NCBI RefSeq assembly: GCF_022985175.1
Contig: NC_066885.1
Location: 14,126,560-14,190,559, forward strand
Length of the DNA: 64,000 nucleotides
Direction of reading: 5' to 3'
Origin: Labeo rohita
Lineage: Eukaryota > Chordata > Actinopteri > Cypriniformes > Cyprinidae
The notes under the pieces were generated by a model. That model had not been told where the DNA came from. It did no database searches and saw only the letters and a program-made list of their open reading frames with translations. A program made the translations under genes and the position numbers. Shown one piece after another: positions 47,703 through 59,792 of this stretch; the first letter of the stretch is position 1, and each line of letters opens with the position of its first letter.

Positions 47703-50700
47703 CTGGGACTTCACAATAACTGCACCTCAAAGGATAGACATGGTCATAGAAACTGAAATCCATGACTGCAGGGATGGACAGCAGGTCAGAACACACATTA
47801 CTGAACAGTGGCGGTATAAAGACAGTGTTTACAAAGTTGTACACTGGACATAGTTGATTTTGGTTAACTTTTGGCTGATCTCATTGCTCTGAATGCCACA
47901 GCTGTATGAGCTATGTGATAGAAGGGTGATTAACAAATATATGCAGCGGCACCCCAGCACTTCAGGAGAAAACGGAAAAGCCGTTCAGGTGTGACTACTC
48001 ATTTAGATTCTGACTGGAAATTCTCGGTGGTTCCAGTCATACAGTGTTTAATTTATTTTAATGCAAACAGTCATCAGTGTGCCTCTGTTGGTGGTCTTAT
48101 GAAGTGTCCTTAAATTAGTAACATATATGATGTTGAGTCATTGTGATCAGTATCTAAATGACTTTTAAGACAGCTTCTCACCTTCATTCTTGTCTGCATT
48201 CTAGTAACAGGGTCATTCTAGAATTAATCTCACAAAAACACAGTCTCCTTCTTTCAGCTGTGGTTCAGCTTCCTGTAATTTCTCATTGCTAGAAATCCTG
48301 CAAAAAAGGCATTTATATACTACATTCTAAAAAATGCTGGGTTAAAAACAATCCAACTTGGGTTATTTGGCAACCCAGTACTGGGTAAATACTGGACAGA
48401 ACACATGCTGGGTTATTTTGGTTAGGTTAAATGTTTTTACCCAACATGCTGGGTTGTTTTATTTAAGTCAACTATTGTTTAAAAATTATTATATTGCTGA
48501 CTTAAAATGAGCTGGAAATTAAAAATCACACAGAATTATAGAGGCAACAGCAATAATCAAAAGATGAACATTTATTAGTAAACAAGAACAACGCATGGAC
48601 AAAAATAAGACAAATAGAATTTATTTTGATTAATACAGCATAGTTTACAATATTACAAACAAACTTGTTCAGCAAGCATTTTAGAATAAACTTGGAACAT
48701 TTAAAAGTAGGATTTAAATGTAAGTGTATTCAACCGTTCTCTGTAATCGCTTTTCTCCGAAATAGCATTAATTCTTGTGCTGTTGTGTCGGCGAAATCTA
48801 AGATGGGTATGGGCTGTTGTTATGAACCTCAGACCACTGCCTCACATTTGAAAGATGTAGCTGAAAGATGTCGTAAATGACTCCACAACCTGCCCATTAA
48901 AAACAGTTTTAAGGTTAGAGAACGTATATTAACATCAGATTAAATTAAATTCAGTATTATAACGAAAAAAAAAAAATTGTTCTACAAGGCAAAAGGCGTT
49001 TCCATCGTGCAAAACGACCGCTGCTGACGCAGCTGACTGACAATTCGTCCTTGTATGTTGTGTAAAATAATATAATTTACAGCACAGACTTATATAAAAT
49101 AAAATGTATACAAACTTTTATTTTGCTGAAGAAGTGCACCAATTCGGCAGCGCTGTGTGTGAACCACTTTCTCCTGAGGAACCAAAAAGCCTGCACACTT
49201 ACTGTAACTCAGCAGCTGGGTTGTTTCGTCAGAGACAGGCTTAACCCAGCAGTTGGGCAATAAAAAAAATAATAAAATAACCCAGTATTTAATAACTCAA
49301 TAAAAATTAACTACCAGCACCTGGGTAAAAATATTAAAAACAGCCCAATTAAATGACCCAACAAGCAGAACCCAGCATTTGGGGGAAAAAAAATAACCCA
49401 GCATTTTTTAGAATGTAGAAAAATATTCAATTAGATTACAGTTTGATTGATGTGATATTCCAGCTAGTGTTATTGCCAGGTTACATATATATTTTTATCA
49501 TTTTGCAGTTAAATCAAGTCCATCAAAAGTAAAAACCAAAAATAATAAAGAGAATTGATGAGGTAAAGAAAAATGTTTACCCTTGGCAGCAGCTTAGTCC
49601 AGCACTTATGTGGTACAAGAAGACATATGCTATGATTATTGGCTTTATTTATGCAACACAATGAATTTTCTGTAAATCATTTAAGTATTCTCTTTTAAAT
49701 TGTCATATTGGACTTAAGCAATATGTAAGATTTTATACACTGAAATGCATTCTGCTTATGTTCTATCCACCTTTTTCCTGAATGCAGAAGTCTCGCCCGA
49801 TTAGAACGATGCTTTACATTTCCGGTCTGTTTCTAGTCAAATTACTGTATTTTCCAAGTTGATAATATAATGTTAAACCTATGAAAATGACTTCAAAAAG
49901 CACATGGCGACAGCACTTTAGACAGTCGTTTAACCATCATAACTCTCCTGTCATATTTTTTGAATGGGTAGATGACGTGAAGCGACCCGCGGGTAGCTGC
50001 ATTCAAAACGCATGAGTGCGCACATACTACATACAGCTCACGAAAGGGGTGAGGTTAAGCGGATTTTGTCCACAAAATGATAAGAGCACATGTTATTTTA
50101 ACATATCATTTTATTGTTTCACACACGGTATTTTAACTTAAGAGCTGCAAGCCATGGTCGTTTTCTTTTGTCATCGTTTATGCAAGGCAAACAACGCCAG
50201 ACAGACAGATTTGTTAGCGTGCAAAACAAGTACATAACAGGAATTCCTTAAGCTTATTGCTGTTACTGTGACAGCTTAACCCTGCGCTCATTTTATATTT
50301 AGTTATATTAAAAAGTTATACTTAGTTATAGAAAAAGTTTCAGTTTAATTAATTCAGTCGATCTTTTTACATCGTTCTATGGATTTCTTCGGAGACCAGA
50401 AGATGAGAGTATCCAAACGGAGGGTAGAATCCACGGCGGCGCTCATCTGTTATTCGGGTAAAAAGGTGGATAAATGAGGCATGTTGTGTGGTACTGTTTG
50501 TGAAGTGGCCAGTTAAAGATTCAAAATTTAATTTTGAGCATATAGTACAACATTGTGATATATATCAAAATTCCCATTGCACTGCTCTCTGAGCACTTGA
50601 ATTTAGTATCATGTTTAGTATGAATGGCACTTAATTTTTTTAAATTATTATTTTGAGGCTTTATAAAAGATGTCTCTGAGAAAAAAGAATGGTAAAACAG

Positions 50701-51240
50701 CAGTATAACTGCAGAGAACAATGGATCTGGAAGCTGACTGGACTTGCTTAAACATTCTGAACCAAATTTAATTGAATTATTAAAAATACTACTTTCGAAA
50801 TTTGGTCAAAAATGTAAATTACAATGCAGGTAGTAGAGTAGAATGTGACAACATTACCTCTTCTACACAAGACTCTTTAAAAAGTTTTTGGTTTTGTCCC
50901 CTGTACTCCACCTAACTTTTTATTTCCTGTGTCTAAAATTAAAGCCTGTTTGTGTGCATCAGGGGTTCTCTGTTAAAAAATAAAACTTTTATATGCACAG
51001 CATCTGAATAGTTGTTATAATTACCATTATAGTGGCGATACATCATGAACTATTGGCATCGCTTGAACGTCACTAGTGAATAACTAAAATCATTTTAGAG
51101 GAATTACAGCTGGACTGCATATGTTTTTCACTGTTATCCTTTGAGGATCTTTAAAAAAGTTTTAATTTAAGACATGCAGTATAAAGATCTGAATGGGAGT
51201 GAGTGTTAAAATGAATTACCCATGCAGTGTTCATATCAAA
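47703..51240. other. Region between EDARADD and the AHNAK-like gene
   Basis: The first 600 bp is probably EDARADD 3' UTR, but I find no AATAAA before 48684, and that one lies inside a transposon. 48321-49417 is a TIR element. 49.78-50.48 kb shares blocks (TTTCTAGTCAAA, GGCGGCGCTCAT-like) with the foldback element at 59.8-61.3 kb. The rest is AT-rich with no call. Confidence 0.5.
48321..49417. mobile_element. Element with TACATTCTAAAAAATGCTGG ends (1.1 kb)
   Basis: Perfect 24-bp inverted ends: TACATTCTAAAAAATGCTGG plus GTTA at the left, and the reverse complement at the right. Sub-terminal repeats of AACCCAG / CTGGGTT occur in both halves. The central 700 bp has no gene. No convincing target duplication. 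Confidence 0.82.
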
Positions 51241-51241
51241 C

Positions 51242-51247
51242 TTTATT
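51242..51247 (-). terminator. Possible polyadenylation signal of the AHNAK-like gene
   Basis: TTTATT on the plus strand is AATAAA on the minus strand, about 510 bp past the stop codon. Another AATAAA at 51749-51754 is only 6 bp beyond the stop and is unlikely to be the only one. The downstream G/U element is weak. Confidence 0.35.
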
Positions 51248-51760
51248 AAAGTATTTTGAGATATTTGTGCCTTTGCAAATATAGAAGGTACATGCTTCAT
51301 GAAACACACAAGATGACATGAGACACACATGTGATATTTAATAGATATAAGAAGTGGACTTGATTGTTTTCATTTTTCCAATTTGCAATACTGACACATA
51401 TATTTATGTATATAATTGGAATGAAAATAAGTGTAAACAAAGGACTATATATTAGATATTACTACATAAAAAAACAGTGACAAAATAGACAGAATCACCA
51501 TATTTTCCTTCATGTCAGCAAAAAGATACAATCATTGCACATTAAAATAAAACTTTATACAATTATGTATGTAACTGAATATAAAAATAATTACATCTCT
51601 GTCAAATTTTATTATGCTTCTCTGTCAATACTCTACCCATTTTTAAAGTGAACAATTGGCGGTGTGTTTTTTTTTTTTTTACATATTATTTTACATATGC
51701 ATTAAGTATATGCAGTAGGTGTGGAACTGCACTAACATAGCTCCTGGTTTTATTTAAAGT

Positions 51761-54700
51761 TTAATCTGTTGGCAAACCAAGCATGTTGTTCAAGCTGAGG
51801 GTAATCTTGGCGTCATTTTCGTCACTAGTTGTATCAACTACCGGATAGTCTTTATCGGCATCAGGCTTTGTGACTTTAAATGTCCCTCTGCTTACTTTTA
51901 TAGGGCTGCCTGATTCTGAAGATATATCAATATCTTGGCTTGTGGTACGTGCATTGGACATCCTCAGCCTTTCCCGGATATCTACAGTAGTTTGTCCATT
52001 GACCCCAGCAGATAGAGAAGAAGATTTAAGATTTGTCTTGACTGATGAGACCGAGACAACTGGGTCAGTAGTTGTTATCGTAGGGTCAGTATTGAGGTCA
52101 ACCACTCCAGTGAGTTCTTGTAAGATACTGTCAATGTTGCTTTCAGGTAGGTGGTGAGACTTGAACAATGGTATATTTTTGGGGAGTTTAATTTCTGCAG
52201 TGGTGCCATCTACTTCTGGTGCTTTGATGTTTATATCGCCATCCTTTGAGTCAGTAGATTTTCGCCATTTGAAGGGCCATTTTCCCTTACGTTTAGAACC
52301 CTCAACTTCAGCGTTGATACCTGGAACATCTACATCAACCCCAGCATTTGGTAGATTCACATCACCATCAGGAGTACCAACCCCATTTGGAGATAAGTTC
52401 AGATCTGGTCCACTTACATCAGCAGCAATGTCGACATCAGGAGATTTGACTTTTGGACTAGACAGGTTGAACTTCTTGAGTGTTGGGAATTTCAGCTTTC
52501 CTTTCGGAGCACTGATGTCAACGTCTGCTGTGGGGACATCTACATCAACTCCAGCTTTTGGTGGATTCAGATTAACATTAGGTGTATCCACCTCAGGCGC
52601 AGATAGGTTAAGATCTGGGCTGTTTACATCAGCAGCAATGTCAACATCAGGAGATTTGACTTTTGGACTGGACAAGTGAAACTTTTTGAGTGTTGGGAAT
52701 TTCAGCTTTCCTTTCGGAGCATTGATGTCAACATCTGCTGTGGGGACATCTACATCAACCCCAGCTTTTGGTAGATTCAGATTAACATTAGGAGTATCGA
52801 CCTCAGGCGCAGATAGGTTAAGATCTGGGCTATTTACATCAGCAGCAATGTCAACATCAGGAGATTTGACTTTTGGACCAGACAAGTGAAACTTTTTGAG
52901 TGTTGGGAATTTCAGCTTTCCTTTCGGAGCATTGATGTCAACGTCTGCTGTGGGGACATCTACATCAACCCCAGCTTTTGGTAGATTCAGATCAACATTA
53001 GGAGTATCAACCCTAGGTGCAGATAGGCTCAGATCTGGTCCATTTACATCAGCACCAATATCAACATCAGGAGATTTGACTTTTGGACCAGAGAGGTTAA
53101 ATTTTTTGAGTCCTGGGAATTTCACCTTTCCTTTCGGAGCACTGATGTCAACGTCTGCTGTGGGGACATCTACATCAACCCCAGCTTTTGGTAGATTCAG
53201 ATCAGCATTAGGAGTATCAACCCTAGGTGCAGATAGGCTCAGATCTGGTCCATTTACATCAGCACCAATATCAACATCAGGAGATTTGACTTTTGGACCA
53301 GGCAGGTTAAATTTTTTGAGTGCTGGGAATTTCACCTTTCCTTTGGGAGCACTGATGTCAACGTCTGGAATGTTTATATCAGCATCTGGCACTTTGACAT
53401 CTGCATCAACTGTTGGAGCTGAGAGACTGAGATCAGGAGCTTCTGCATTTAAGTCAATCTCAGGTGTCTTCACTTGTGGACCAGAAAGGTCAACTTTTGG
53501 TTTCTTAAATATAATCGGTTTCAGCTTTCCAGACGGAGCCTCTAAGTCCGGGGACTTGATATCTACATTAGGAACACTGACCTCCGCTTTTGGTAAGGTT
53601 GCGTTTATGTCAGGCACACTGACCTCAGCTTTGGGAATATTTAGGTCAACTCTAGGTGCATTTAATTCTCCCTGGAGTTTGGGAACTGAGAGATCTAGAT
53701 CTGTGTTAGCATCTAGCTCAGGCCCTTTAACTTTTGGCCCAGACAAATTCAGTTTTGGCAAATTGAAATGTGGCATTTTAAATTTTCCAGACGGTGCATT
53801 AATGTCAACATCTGGGACTTTAAGGCTAGGATCAGGTCCTTGAAGCTCTGCTTTTGGCAAGTCCAGGTCTACATCTGGGGTGGAGAGATTGAGATTTGGT
53901 GACTTTAGATTTCCCCCAATGTTTGCAGTCGGAGCATTCAGGTTGGCTTTTGGCAAACCAATGTCTAAAGAGGGAGCAGAAATGTCACCGTCAACTTTAG
54001 GTGTGGAAACACTAAGATCAGGTGCTTTGACATCTACATTAGGTGCTTTGAGTTCTGCTGTGGGCATGTTCACATCTAGATCAGGTGCATCGAGTTTTGG
54101 TGTTTTAACCCGAGGTCCAGAAAGACCAAATTTAGGCATCTTAAAGTGAGGTAGCTTGGCTTTGCTAGAGGAGGGAGCATCAATGTCAATGTCTGGGGCT
54201 TCAAAGTCTACATTTGGACTTTTGACATTAGCATCTGGCAAGTTCACATTCACATCTGGAGCACTAACTTTGGGTGCTGAAAGACTGAGATCTGGAGCTT
54301 TCAGGTCTAGGTCCGGTCCATGGAGATCTGCCTGTGCATTGAGGTCTACATCTGGACCTTTCATTTTTGGCCCAGATAGATTTATTTTAGGCAGCTTAAG
54401 ATGGGGCTTCTTTATCTTTGCAGATGGAGCATCTATGTCAATATCTGGTGTCGTCACATCAGCACTTGGAGTTTTAATATTTAGATCTGGTGCAGAGAGG
54501 TTGAGGTCTGGTGCCTTGACATCTAGATTCGGTCTGTCTAGATCAGCTTTTGGCATATTAATATCTACCCCAGGAGCTGACACGTCCAAGTCTGGTGCTT
54601 GTACCCCTGCATTTAGATCTGGAGTTTTCAGCTTTGATTTATGTAAGCTTAGCTTTGGCATTTTAATATTTGGGAACTTGTGTTTTGCAGATGGAGCATG

Positions 54701-55612
54701 AATGTCTACATCAGGTGCATTTACATCAATATCAGCACTCGGTAAATTGACATCTGCACTTGGGAGGTTGATATCTCCATCTATCTTTGGTGCTGAGAGA
54801 CTTAAATCAGGTGTTGAGACATCAGCATCTAAGCCAACCTCTGGTGCTTTAACCTTGTGCCCAAATGTGGGTTTCTTAAGTGTTGGGAACTTTATTTTGC
54901 TAGAAGGGGCATGTATATCTACATCTGGACCTTCAAGATTGGCTTTTGGCAGATCAATGTCAACATTTGGTGCATCTGCATTTAATTTCGGGGCAGAAAG
55001 ATTTGCATCAAAACTCGCCTCTGGTACTTTCGCTTTTGTAGTTTTTCCTTTCCATTTAGGAAATTTGATCTTGCCAGAAGGAGCGTCGATATTAGCTTTT
55101 GGTGTTTCGATGTCCAGGTTTGGACCGCTGAGCTCGGTTTTCGGCAAGGTCATGTCTACTTCAGGGGTGTCAATTTCTCCATTAATCTTTGGGGCTGACA
55201 GATTCAGATCAGGGTTTTTTAGGTCAGCGTTTATGCCTGGGGGGCTTAAATTCACATCACCATCAACCCTTGGTTTTTTACCGTGTAGACTGAAGTGGGG
55301 CATTTTGAACTTTGGCGTTTTGGTCTTCAGTTCAGGCTTGTCCACGTTAACAGAAACATCTGGGGTATTAAGAGTAGGGGTAGAGACACTGACATCAGGT
55401 GCTTCTAATGTACCATCCAGACCTGCTCCTTTGAGATCTGGTGCAGACACGCCAAAAGTTGGCCTTTTAAATCCTGAGTGGCTGAAGTTAGGTGTGGCAG
55501 CTTCAATCTGTGGCATTTCTGCATTTACTGTTGGGGTTGAGATGCCACCCTTAAGGCTTGGGGCATTTATCTCTCCATTCAGCCCACTGTTCATTCGGAG
55601 ATCACCAAGAGA
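51761..55612 (-). CDS. AHNAK-like large repeat exon
   Basis: The exon has a CCATAG acceptor and enters in phase 0 with SLGDLRMNSGLNGEINAPSL; it ends GLPTD-stop. It encodes 1283 residues. Most are degenerate AHNAK/desmoyokin-type repeats: PDVDI.APS.K.KFP..K and PDL.LSAPK motifs alternate with LPKA..D. AHNAK proteins are scaffold proteins at the membrane and cytoskeleton that bind annexin 2/S100A10 and Ca2+ channels; here that role is by family only. Near the C-terminus are five tandem 70-aa units (52.4-53.4 kb), then a basic patch (GSKRKGKWPFKWRKS, a possible nuclear signal), then a non-repeat tail of about 155 residues rich in Ser, Thr and Asp. It is much shorter than mammalian AHNAK (about 5,900 aa). 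Periaxin is a related alternative, but the SKDEVLKVIKLLEPYD segment upstream fits fish AHNAK-like proteins better. Confidence 0.92.
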   Translation of the reverse strand, partial: SLGDLRMNSGLNGEINAPSLKGGISTPTVNAEMPQIEAATPNFSHSGFKRPTFGVSAPDLKGAGLDGTLEAPDVSVSTPTLNTPDVSVNVDKPELKTKTPKFKMPHFSLHGKKPRVDGDVNLSPPGINADLKNPDLNLSAPKINGEIDTPEVDMTLPKTELSGPNLDIETPKANIDAPSGKIKFPKWKGKTTKAKVPEASFDANLSAPKLNADAPNVDIDLPKANLEGPDVDIHAPSSKIKFPTLKKPTFGHKVKAPEVGLDADVSTPDLSLSAPKIDGDINLPSADVNLPSADIDVNAPDVDIHAPSAKHKFPNIKMPKLSLHKSKLKTPDLNAGVQAPDLDVSAPGVDINMPKADLDRPNLDVKAPDLNLSAPDLNIKTPSADVTTPDIDIDAPSAKIKKPHLKLPKINLSGPKMKGPDVDLNAQADLHGPDLDLKAPDLSLSAPKVSAPDVNVNLPDANVKSPNVDFEAPDIDIDAPSSSKAKLPHFKMPKFGLSGPRVKTPKLDAPDLDVNMPTAELKAPNVDVKAPDLSVSTPKVDGDISAPSLDIGLPKANLNAPTANIGGNLKSPNLNLSTPDVDLDLPKAELQGPDPSLKVPDVDINAPSGKFKMPHFNLPKLNLSGPKVKGPELDANTDLDLSVPKLQGELNAPRVDLNIPKAEVSVPDINATLPKAEVSVPNVDIKSPDLEAPSGKLKPIIFKKPKVDLSGPQVKTPEIDLNAEAPDLSLSAPTVDADVKVPDADINIPDVDISAPKGKVKFPALKKFNLPGPKVKSPDVDIGADVNGPDLSLSAPRVDTPNADLNLPKAGVDVDVPTADVDISAPKGKVKFPGLKKFNLSGPKVKSPDVDIGADVNGPDLSLSAPRVDTPNVDLNLPKAGVDVDVPTADVDINAPKGKLKFPTLKKFHLSGPKVKSPDVDIAADVNSPDLNLSAPEVDTPNVNLNLPKAGVDVDVPTADVDINAPKGKLKFPTLKKFHLSSPKVKSPDVDIAADVNSPDLNLSAPEVDTPNVNLNPPKAGVDVDVPTADVDISAPKGKLKFPTLKKFNLSSPKVKSPDVDIAADVSGPDLNLSPNGVGTPDGDVNLPNAGVDVDVPGINAEVEGSKRKGKWPFKWRKSTDSKDGDINIKAPEVDGTTAEIKLPKNIPLFKSHHLPESNIDSILQELTGVVDLNTDPTITTTDPVVSVSSVKTNLKSSSLSAGVNGQTTVDIRERLRMSNARTTSQDIDISSESGSPIKVSRGTFKVTKPDADKDYPVVDTTSDENDAKITLSLNNMLGLPTD
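52400..53400 (-). repeat. 210-bp coding tandem array inside the AHNAK-like exon
   Basis: The plus-strand anchor GAGATTTGAC occurs at 52441, 52651, 52861, 53071 and 53281, exactly 210 bp apart each time. Neighbouring units differ at only a few positions, mostly silent or conservative. Each encodes a 70-aa unit around FNLSGPKVKSPDVDIGADVN, LNLPKAGVDVDVPTADVDI and APKGK.KFP.LKK. Repeats outside this array are far more diverged. Confidence 0.93.
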
Positions 55613-55694
55613 CTATGGAGAAAGATGAGATGAAGATATTGTGAGACCTATTTAGTATCTCTTTTTTCTTTCGTTAAATCACAAGGTTGCTTAC

Positions 55695-55828
55695 CAGTCC
55701 TGCTTTCAGATCCTTCGCTGTCTTAAATTCAAGGTTCTTGTCATAAGGCTCGAGGAGTTTGATCACTTTTAGCACTTCATCTTTACTGAGGTGGTCCAGA
55801 TGAATGGTTGCAGAAACAAGCTTATCTT
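55695..55828 (-). CDS. AHNAK-like exon: second half of PDZ-like domain
   Basis: The exon lies between CTTGCAG (minus strand) and CTG|GTAAGC, spans 134 bp, and ends in phase 0 to match the repeat exon. It encodes E-DKLVSATIHLDHLSKDEV and LKVIKLLEPYDKNLEFKTAK, then DLKAGL. Fish AHNAK-like proteins carry a PDZ domain whose end looks like GDEIVGATI.FD.LSKDEVL..LK..EPYD, and this is a clear match. PDZ domains bind C-terminal peptides or mediate dimerisation. Confidence 0.9.
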
Positions 55829-55937
55829 CTGCAAGAGACAAAAAGAGAGGTTAAGGTACGTTACAGAATCCATTGTTTTCATAAGTTTGTTTGTTGTATG
55901 ATTAAGGCAACATATTGAATACATGTGAGTTCTTTAC

Positions 55938-56025
55938 CTTCCTTCAGGTTAGTTCCTGGACTTGTGATTCCTGTGCCCTCCAAAGTTACCCTCTCTGAGA
56001 GGGCCTGAGTCTTTGTTTCTCCATT
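55938..56025 (-). CDS. AHNAK-like exon: first part of PDZ-like domain
   Basis: An 88-bp exon from CATGTGCAG to GGAAG|GTAAAG. It enters in phase 0 and leaves one base for the next exon. It encodes NGETKTQALSERVTLEGTGI and TSPGTNLKE. VTLEGTGIT..GTNLKEEDKLVSATI corresponds to the PDZ core, but the segment between the first strand and the GL.EGD-type turn is several residues shorter than usual, so the peptide-binding groove may be altered. No start codon lies in the exon, so at least one more 5' exon is needed. Confidence 0.78.
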
Positions 56026-58842
56026 CTGCACATGAACAAGGTGACTTAGTACCATGCATTAGTGTTTTGTATCTAATCTCATAAATATATAACATTATTT
56101 GCAAAGGTAAAAATTATATACTATGCCATGGCAAGGATGTAATCAGAGATATAATGAATACGTGAAATGCGATTAAAGCTGCTGTAAACTATTGTTAGCC
56201 ATGTTGAAGCTTCCACCTGACTTTGAGTCAGACACGCCCTGTCTTCTGATTGGCTAAACAAATCTGACTACGCCTGTTAGGTATTAGGAATATTTTCTCA
56301 GCACCATTCTGTTAAAAAAAATGACAAAATCTTTCAGTTGTTATTTTTGTGAGAGGGTACCAACCATCATGACTTCACTTCCTTAAATACAACTGACATG
56401 TCATGAATACCGGTTTTCAGGAGGATCTGTCAAAACAAAAAGCAACAGAACTTGAAGTAATCATTATTATTACATTTGGGACTGTATTATGTGGATACTA
56501 ATTTTTGAGTTATTTCTTTGTTTAAAAATAGGGTACATTTAAAAGGAAAATAACGGACCTAAAACCATTCAGCCAAGCAGTTTATTTTAGTATTTCTAGG
56601 AACATACAAAGGAAGTACAATGACTAATTGTAATTTTAATTTAAGGCCAATTTTAGACCTTGGAACAAGAGAAACCCCTGCTGATTTAAAACAAAGCTGT
56701 TACAAGCAATTATTATGTCATCTTTACTATATGAAATGATCAAATAAGTGCATGGGTGTATGGATACATCCTTGCTTCCTCTTTACCTCTTCCCACACTC
56801 CTTTAGACACTTGTTACATCCATATTGCATCATTTTAGTAGTCTTGTACATTGACTGGGAGAAAAGCTAATCTAAGCACCAGTATGTTACATGTCTTTAA
56901 AAGATAAACTGATTGATAGCGTTTTTTTTTTTTTTTTTTAAACCAAAATCAATTAAAATATTAACTAAAAAATAACAAACATTGCGTGTTAAAGAGAAAG
57001 TGTCAGGGAAAGGTCAGGAACCACCTCCAGTTTTTCAAAACCAGAGATGTAATCGGATGTAATGCAGTTAATCATGTATTGACTAGATCTCGTGGTTAGG
57101 AGGTGTTTGTTAAAAAGTGAAGTAAATAAGAACGTAAGGTACTATTCCATGCTGTCTGGAGTCTGAGAACCAATCAGATAGGTTGTGGCTTTATGACATA
57201 ATATCTTAAGAGATATTTCTGATTATGATTTTTCAAAGAAACAATTGCAGAAACCTTGCAGATGTGCTAAGCACTGCCTAAAATGTCCAGTACTGCCCAA
57301 GCCATAAAACACAGCAGGTCTAACCTCCTAATTTACCTCAAAATAAAAAGCTTTTAAACTTAGTATTCTCTCTTTGTAACATTATGTATGTGTGGTTTGT
57401 GTCAGGAATGTTTTAGGAATGGATGGACTGTGGAGAATGAGGAGAACCAGTTTGTTCAGATGAAAGAAAGATGAGGAGATAAGTACCAGGTCACTCTTTA
57501 TCTCTCTTGCCTTTCGTCTTCTATTTTTCTGTTTTGTGTCTCTAAAGCACATTATTCAGGCTGTTATTAGAAGGGTCAGGTGGTCCTGAGAATTTAGTTA
57601 AGATTTCACGCACAGTCAAGATCAGAACGACAAAATGACTCTGCTCAGTAAAGCTTTGAGTTTAATCAGCAGTGGGAATCATCTAATGTTTCAGCTTCAC
57701 ACACTATCACAGCAGTTTCCCAGAGATTTGCCTCTAGAATAATCTGATGCTAAAACAAACAAAAAAACATCACCGGTATCGTAAGTTGTAAGTTGTTTTT
57801 TATGTTTTATAGCCTGCACATGATGCATGATGAATTAATGTCAACTAGTATTAATCAGTGAAGTCTTAATAGGCTCACATTTATAATAAAAGTCCACAGC
57901 AAACCCAAATATTAAAGAAGCTGCTTCAACAACAGAACAGTGTTCTTTAGGCCTGATTTTGCATGACAAACCTCAACATTTTGTAAGTAATTGAAATGAT
58001 CAGATTCCATCAGAAGATGCAGAATGATAAATCGCACTATGATGTTTGTCCTGATTCTGTACGATTTGTATAAACAGTGGACACCTGAGTCACTTACCTA
58101 ATGTCGTTCATGTGTATCTGTAGTCGCTGATGTTGGCACCTCTAAACTCCAGGTGAGTATGACTGTCATCCTCTCTGTCATTGGGTTTTTGTCAGATAGA
58201 TGCATGTAAAGCAACCAAACAGGTTTTACGGCACCAGCATGACAACTACACATACACACACACATAGCAACACACCGAAACTACAGACACAGAAAGTAGG
58301 TTTGAAAGTGATTGCAAATTAAATTTCTGACATAATGCAGTTACAAGTTTGTGTTCTGTATTTTAAAATAATTATGTTTTTTCTGCATCACAGAGAGCTT
58401 CAGTTCAGAATTGCCAAAGAAACAGCGATTCCATTTGTGTGGACCAAAAAATTTTAAAAACTCAGAATGGAAAAACTTGCATTTGTTGATTTTCATATCA
58501 TAAAACTGTTGAATTTAAACTATGGTGAACTAAATTTTGTTTTAGTCAAGGATGTGGCCGAATATTTCACATTTGTGAGAACCGAAGGTCAAATTTTGTG
58601 GGAGCGCTTAAATGTCTATGGTTGCTACAACCATGATTTCAGTCATCCGTAGAAGCAACAGCTTAGAAATGTCCTGTAAGAAAAACTGAAGTGTGTTTTG
58701 TCAACAATGAAACATTGCAAGACTGTTGTGTTTGCAAGGGTTTGGCCTTACAGTCTTGTACCACACACCCTTAAGTTCTTTCTTAAGGGAAATGCATATG
58801 AATGCTTAGCACTACAGAAAGGTTTCTGGTTGTGTGTAGAGG

Positions 58843-59041
58843 TACAGTTCACCCAGAAATCAAAAATCTGTCCTCATTTTGTGTAACAAAAAAAAAGAAA
58901 TCACAGTATTTTGAAAAACTTTCAATTAACTTTAGACCTGAGTGGCTTTAATTGTATGGGCAAAAAAGTACACAAGTAGTAGTTTTGGCAAGACATGAGG
59001 GTGAGTAAATGATCAAATATTTGGGTGAGCTATCTCTTTAA
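58843..59041. mobile_element. Short MITE (about 200 bp)
   Basis: The left end AGGTACAGTTCACCCAGAAA and right end TTTGGGTGAGCTATCTCTTTAA are inverted relatives, with GAGGGTGAGTAAATGATC inside. It belongs to the TTCACCC family seen at 11059 and 18366. Non-coding. Confidence 0.65.
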
Positions 59042-59792
59042 CGTTAACGCAACATCCATCTCAAACTTAAATGTATTTTGGAAGTTCTTGTTCACATTTC
59101 TCATCACTAGTGAAGCGTATTCCTTCAAATTAACCCACAAACGTTTAACAGGAAACTGCTGTCTGGTTGAATAATACTGGAAGTTGTCTACTGGAAAAAT
59201 GTCTAATGAAACAAACAATGAGGTCATAAAGGTGTTAATCCAGTGTGTTTGTTGTTCTGAAATGATTTGCCATTCTCACTTACAGTGAAGATCTCATTGT
59301 AAGAGTTTTTGTTTTATTTCTTTAACCACATTTCTTAGGAAAAAGTAATCTATTTAGCCTTCTTTGAAAAGTAATACTATTAGTCACTCACCCTGCAACC
59401 TTAAGCTCTTGGCAGCAGAAATGGAGCCTTTAACCACTATTCAGAAAATTGCCTCTATAAAGTGTCACATTTACAAGAAGAGACTATGTCAGTGCCAACA
59501 AGTAACTCATCATCACACAATACACAGTTTGTTGGTATTTGTTCACAGAGAGAATAATTGATTTAACTCCATGGACACTAAACCGTAATTGTTAAAGTAA
59601 GTCAAGACATACCTGATTATTTAACAGTATATAAGTGATTCGTAAATTAAGGGAACTTTTCTGTCCTCTTAAATTATTGTTATTTTTAAGAACAGTTTGC
59701 CTAATCTATTTTTAAATGATTACATAAATTTAAACTATAAAAGAAAAGTTAAACGCTTAGTTTCCAAATGAAGATGAAAAATGAAAAAAATA

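Noticed and set aside
52161..55628. Long plus-strand open frames (up to 315 codons) opposite the AHNAK-like exon
   Set aside because: They are the antisense of a strongly biased repeat; they show the same 70-residue period, have no splice signals, and read as Ser/Gly/Thr-rich mirror peptides.
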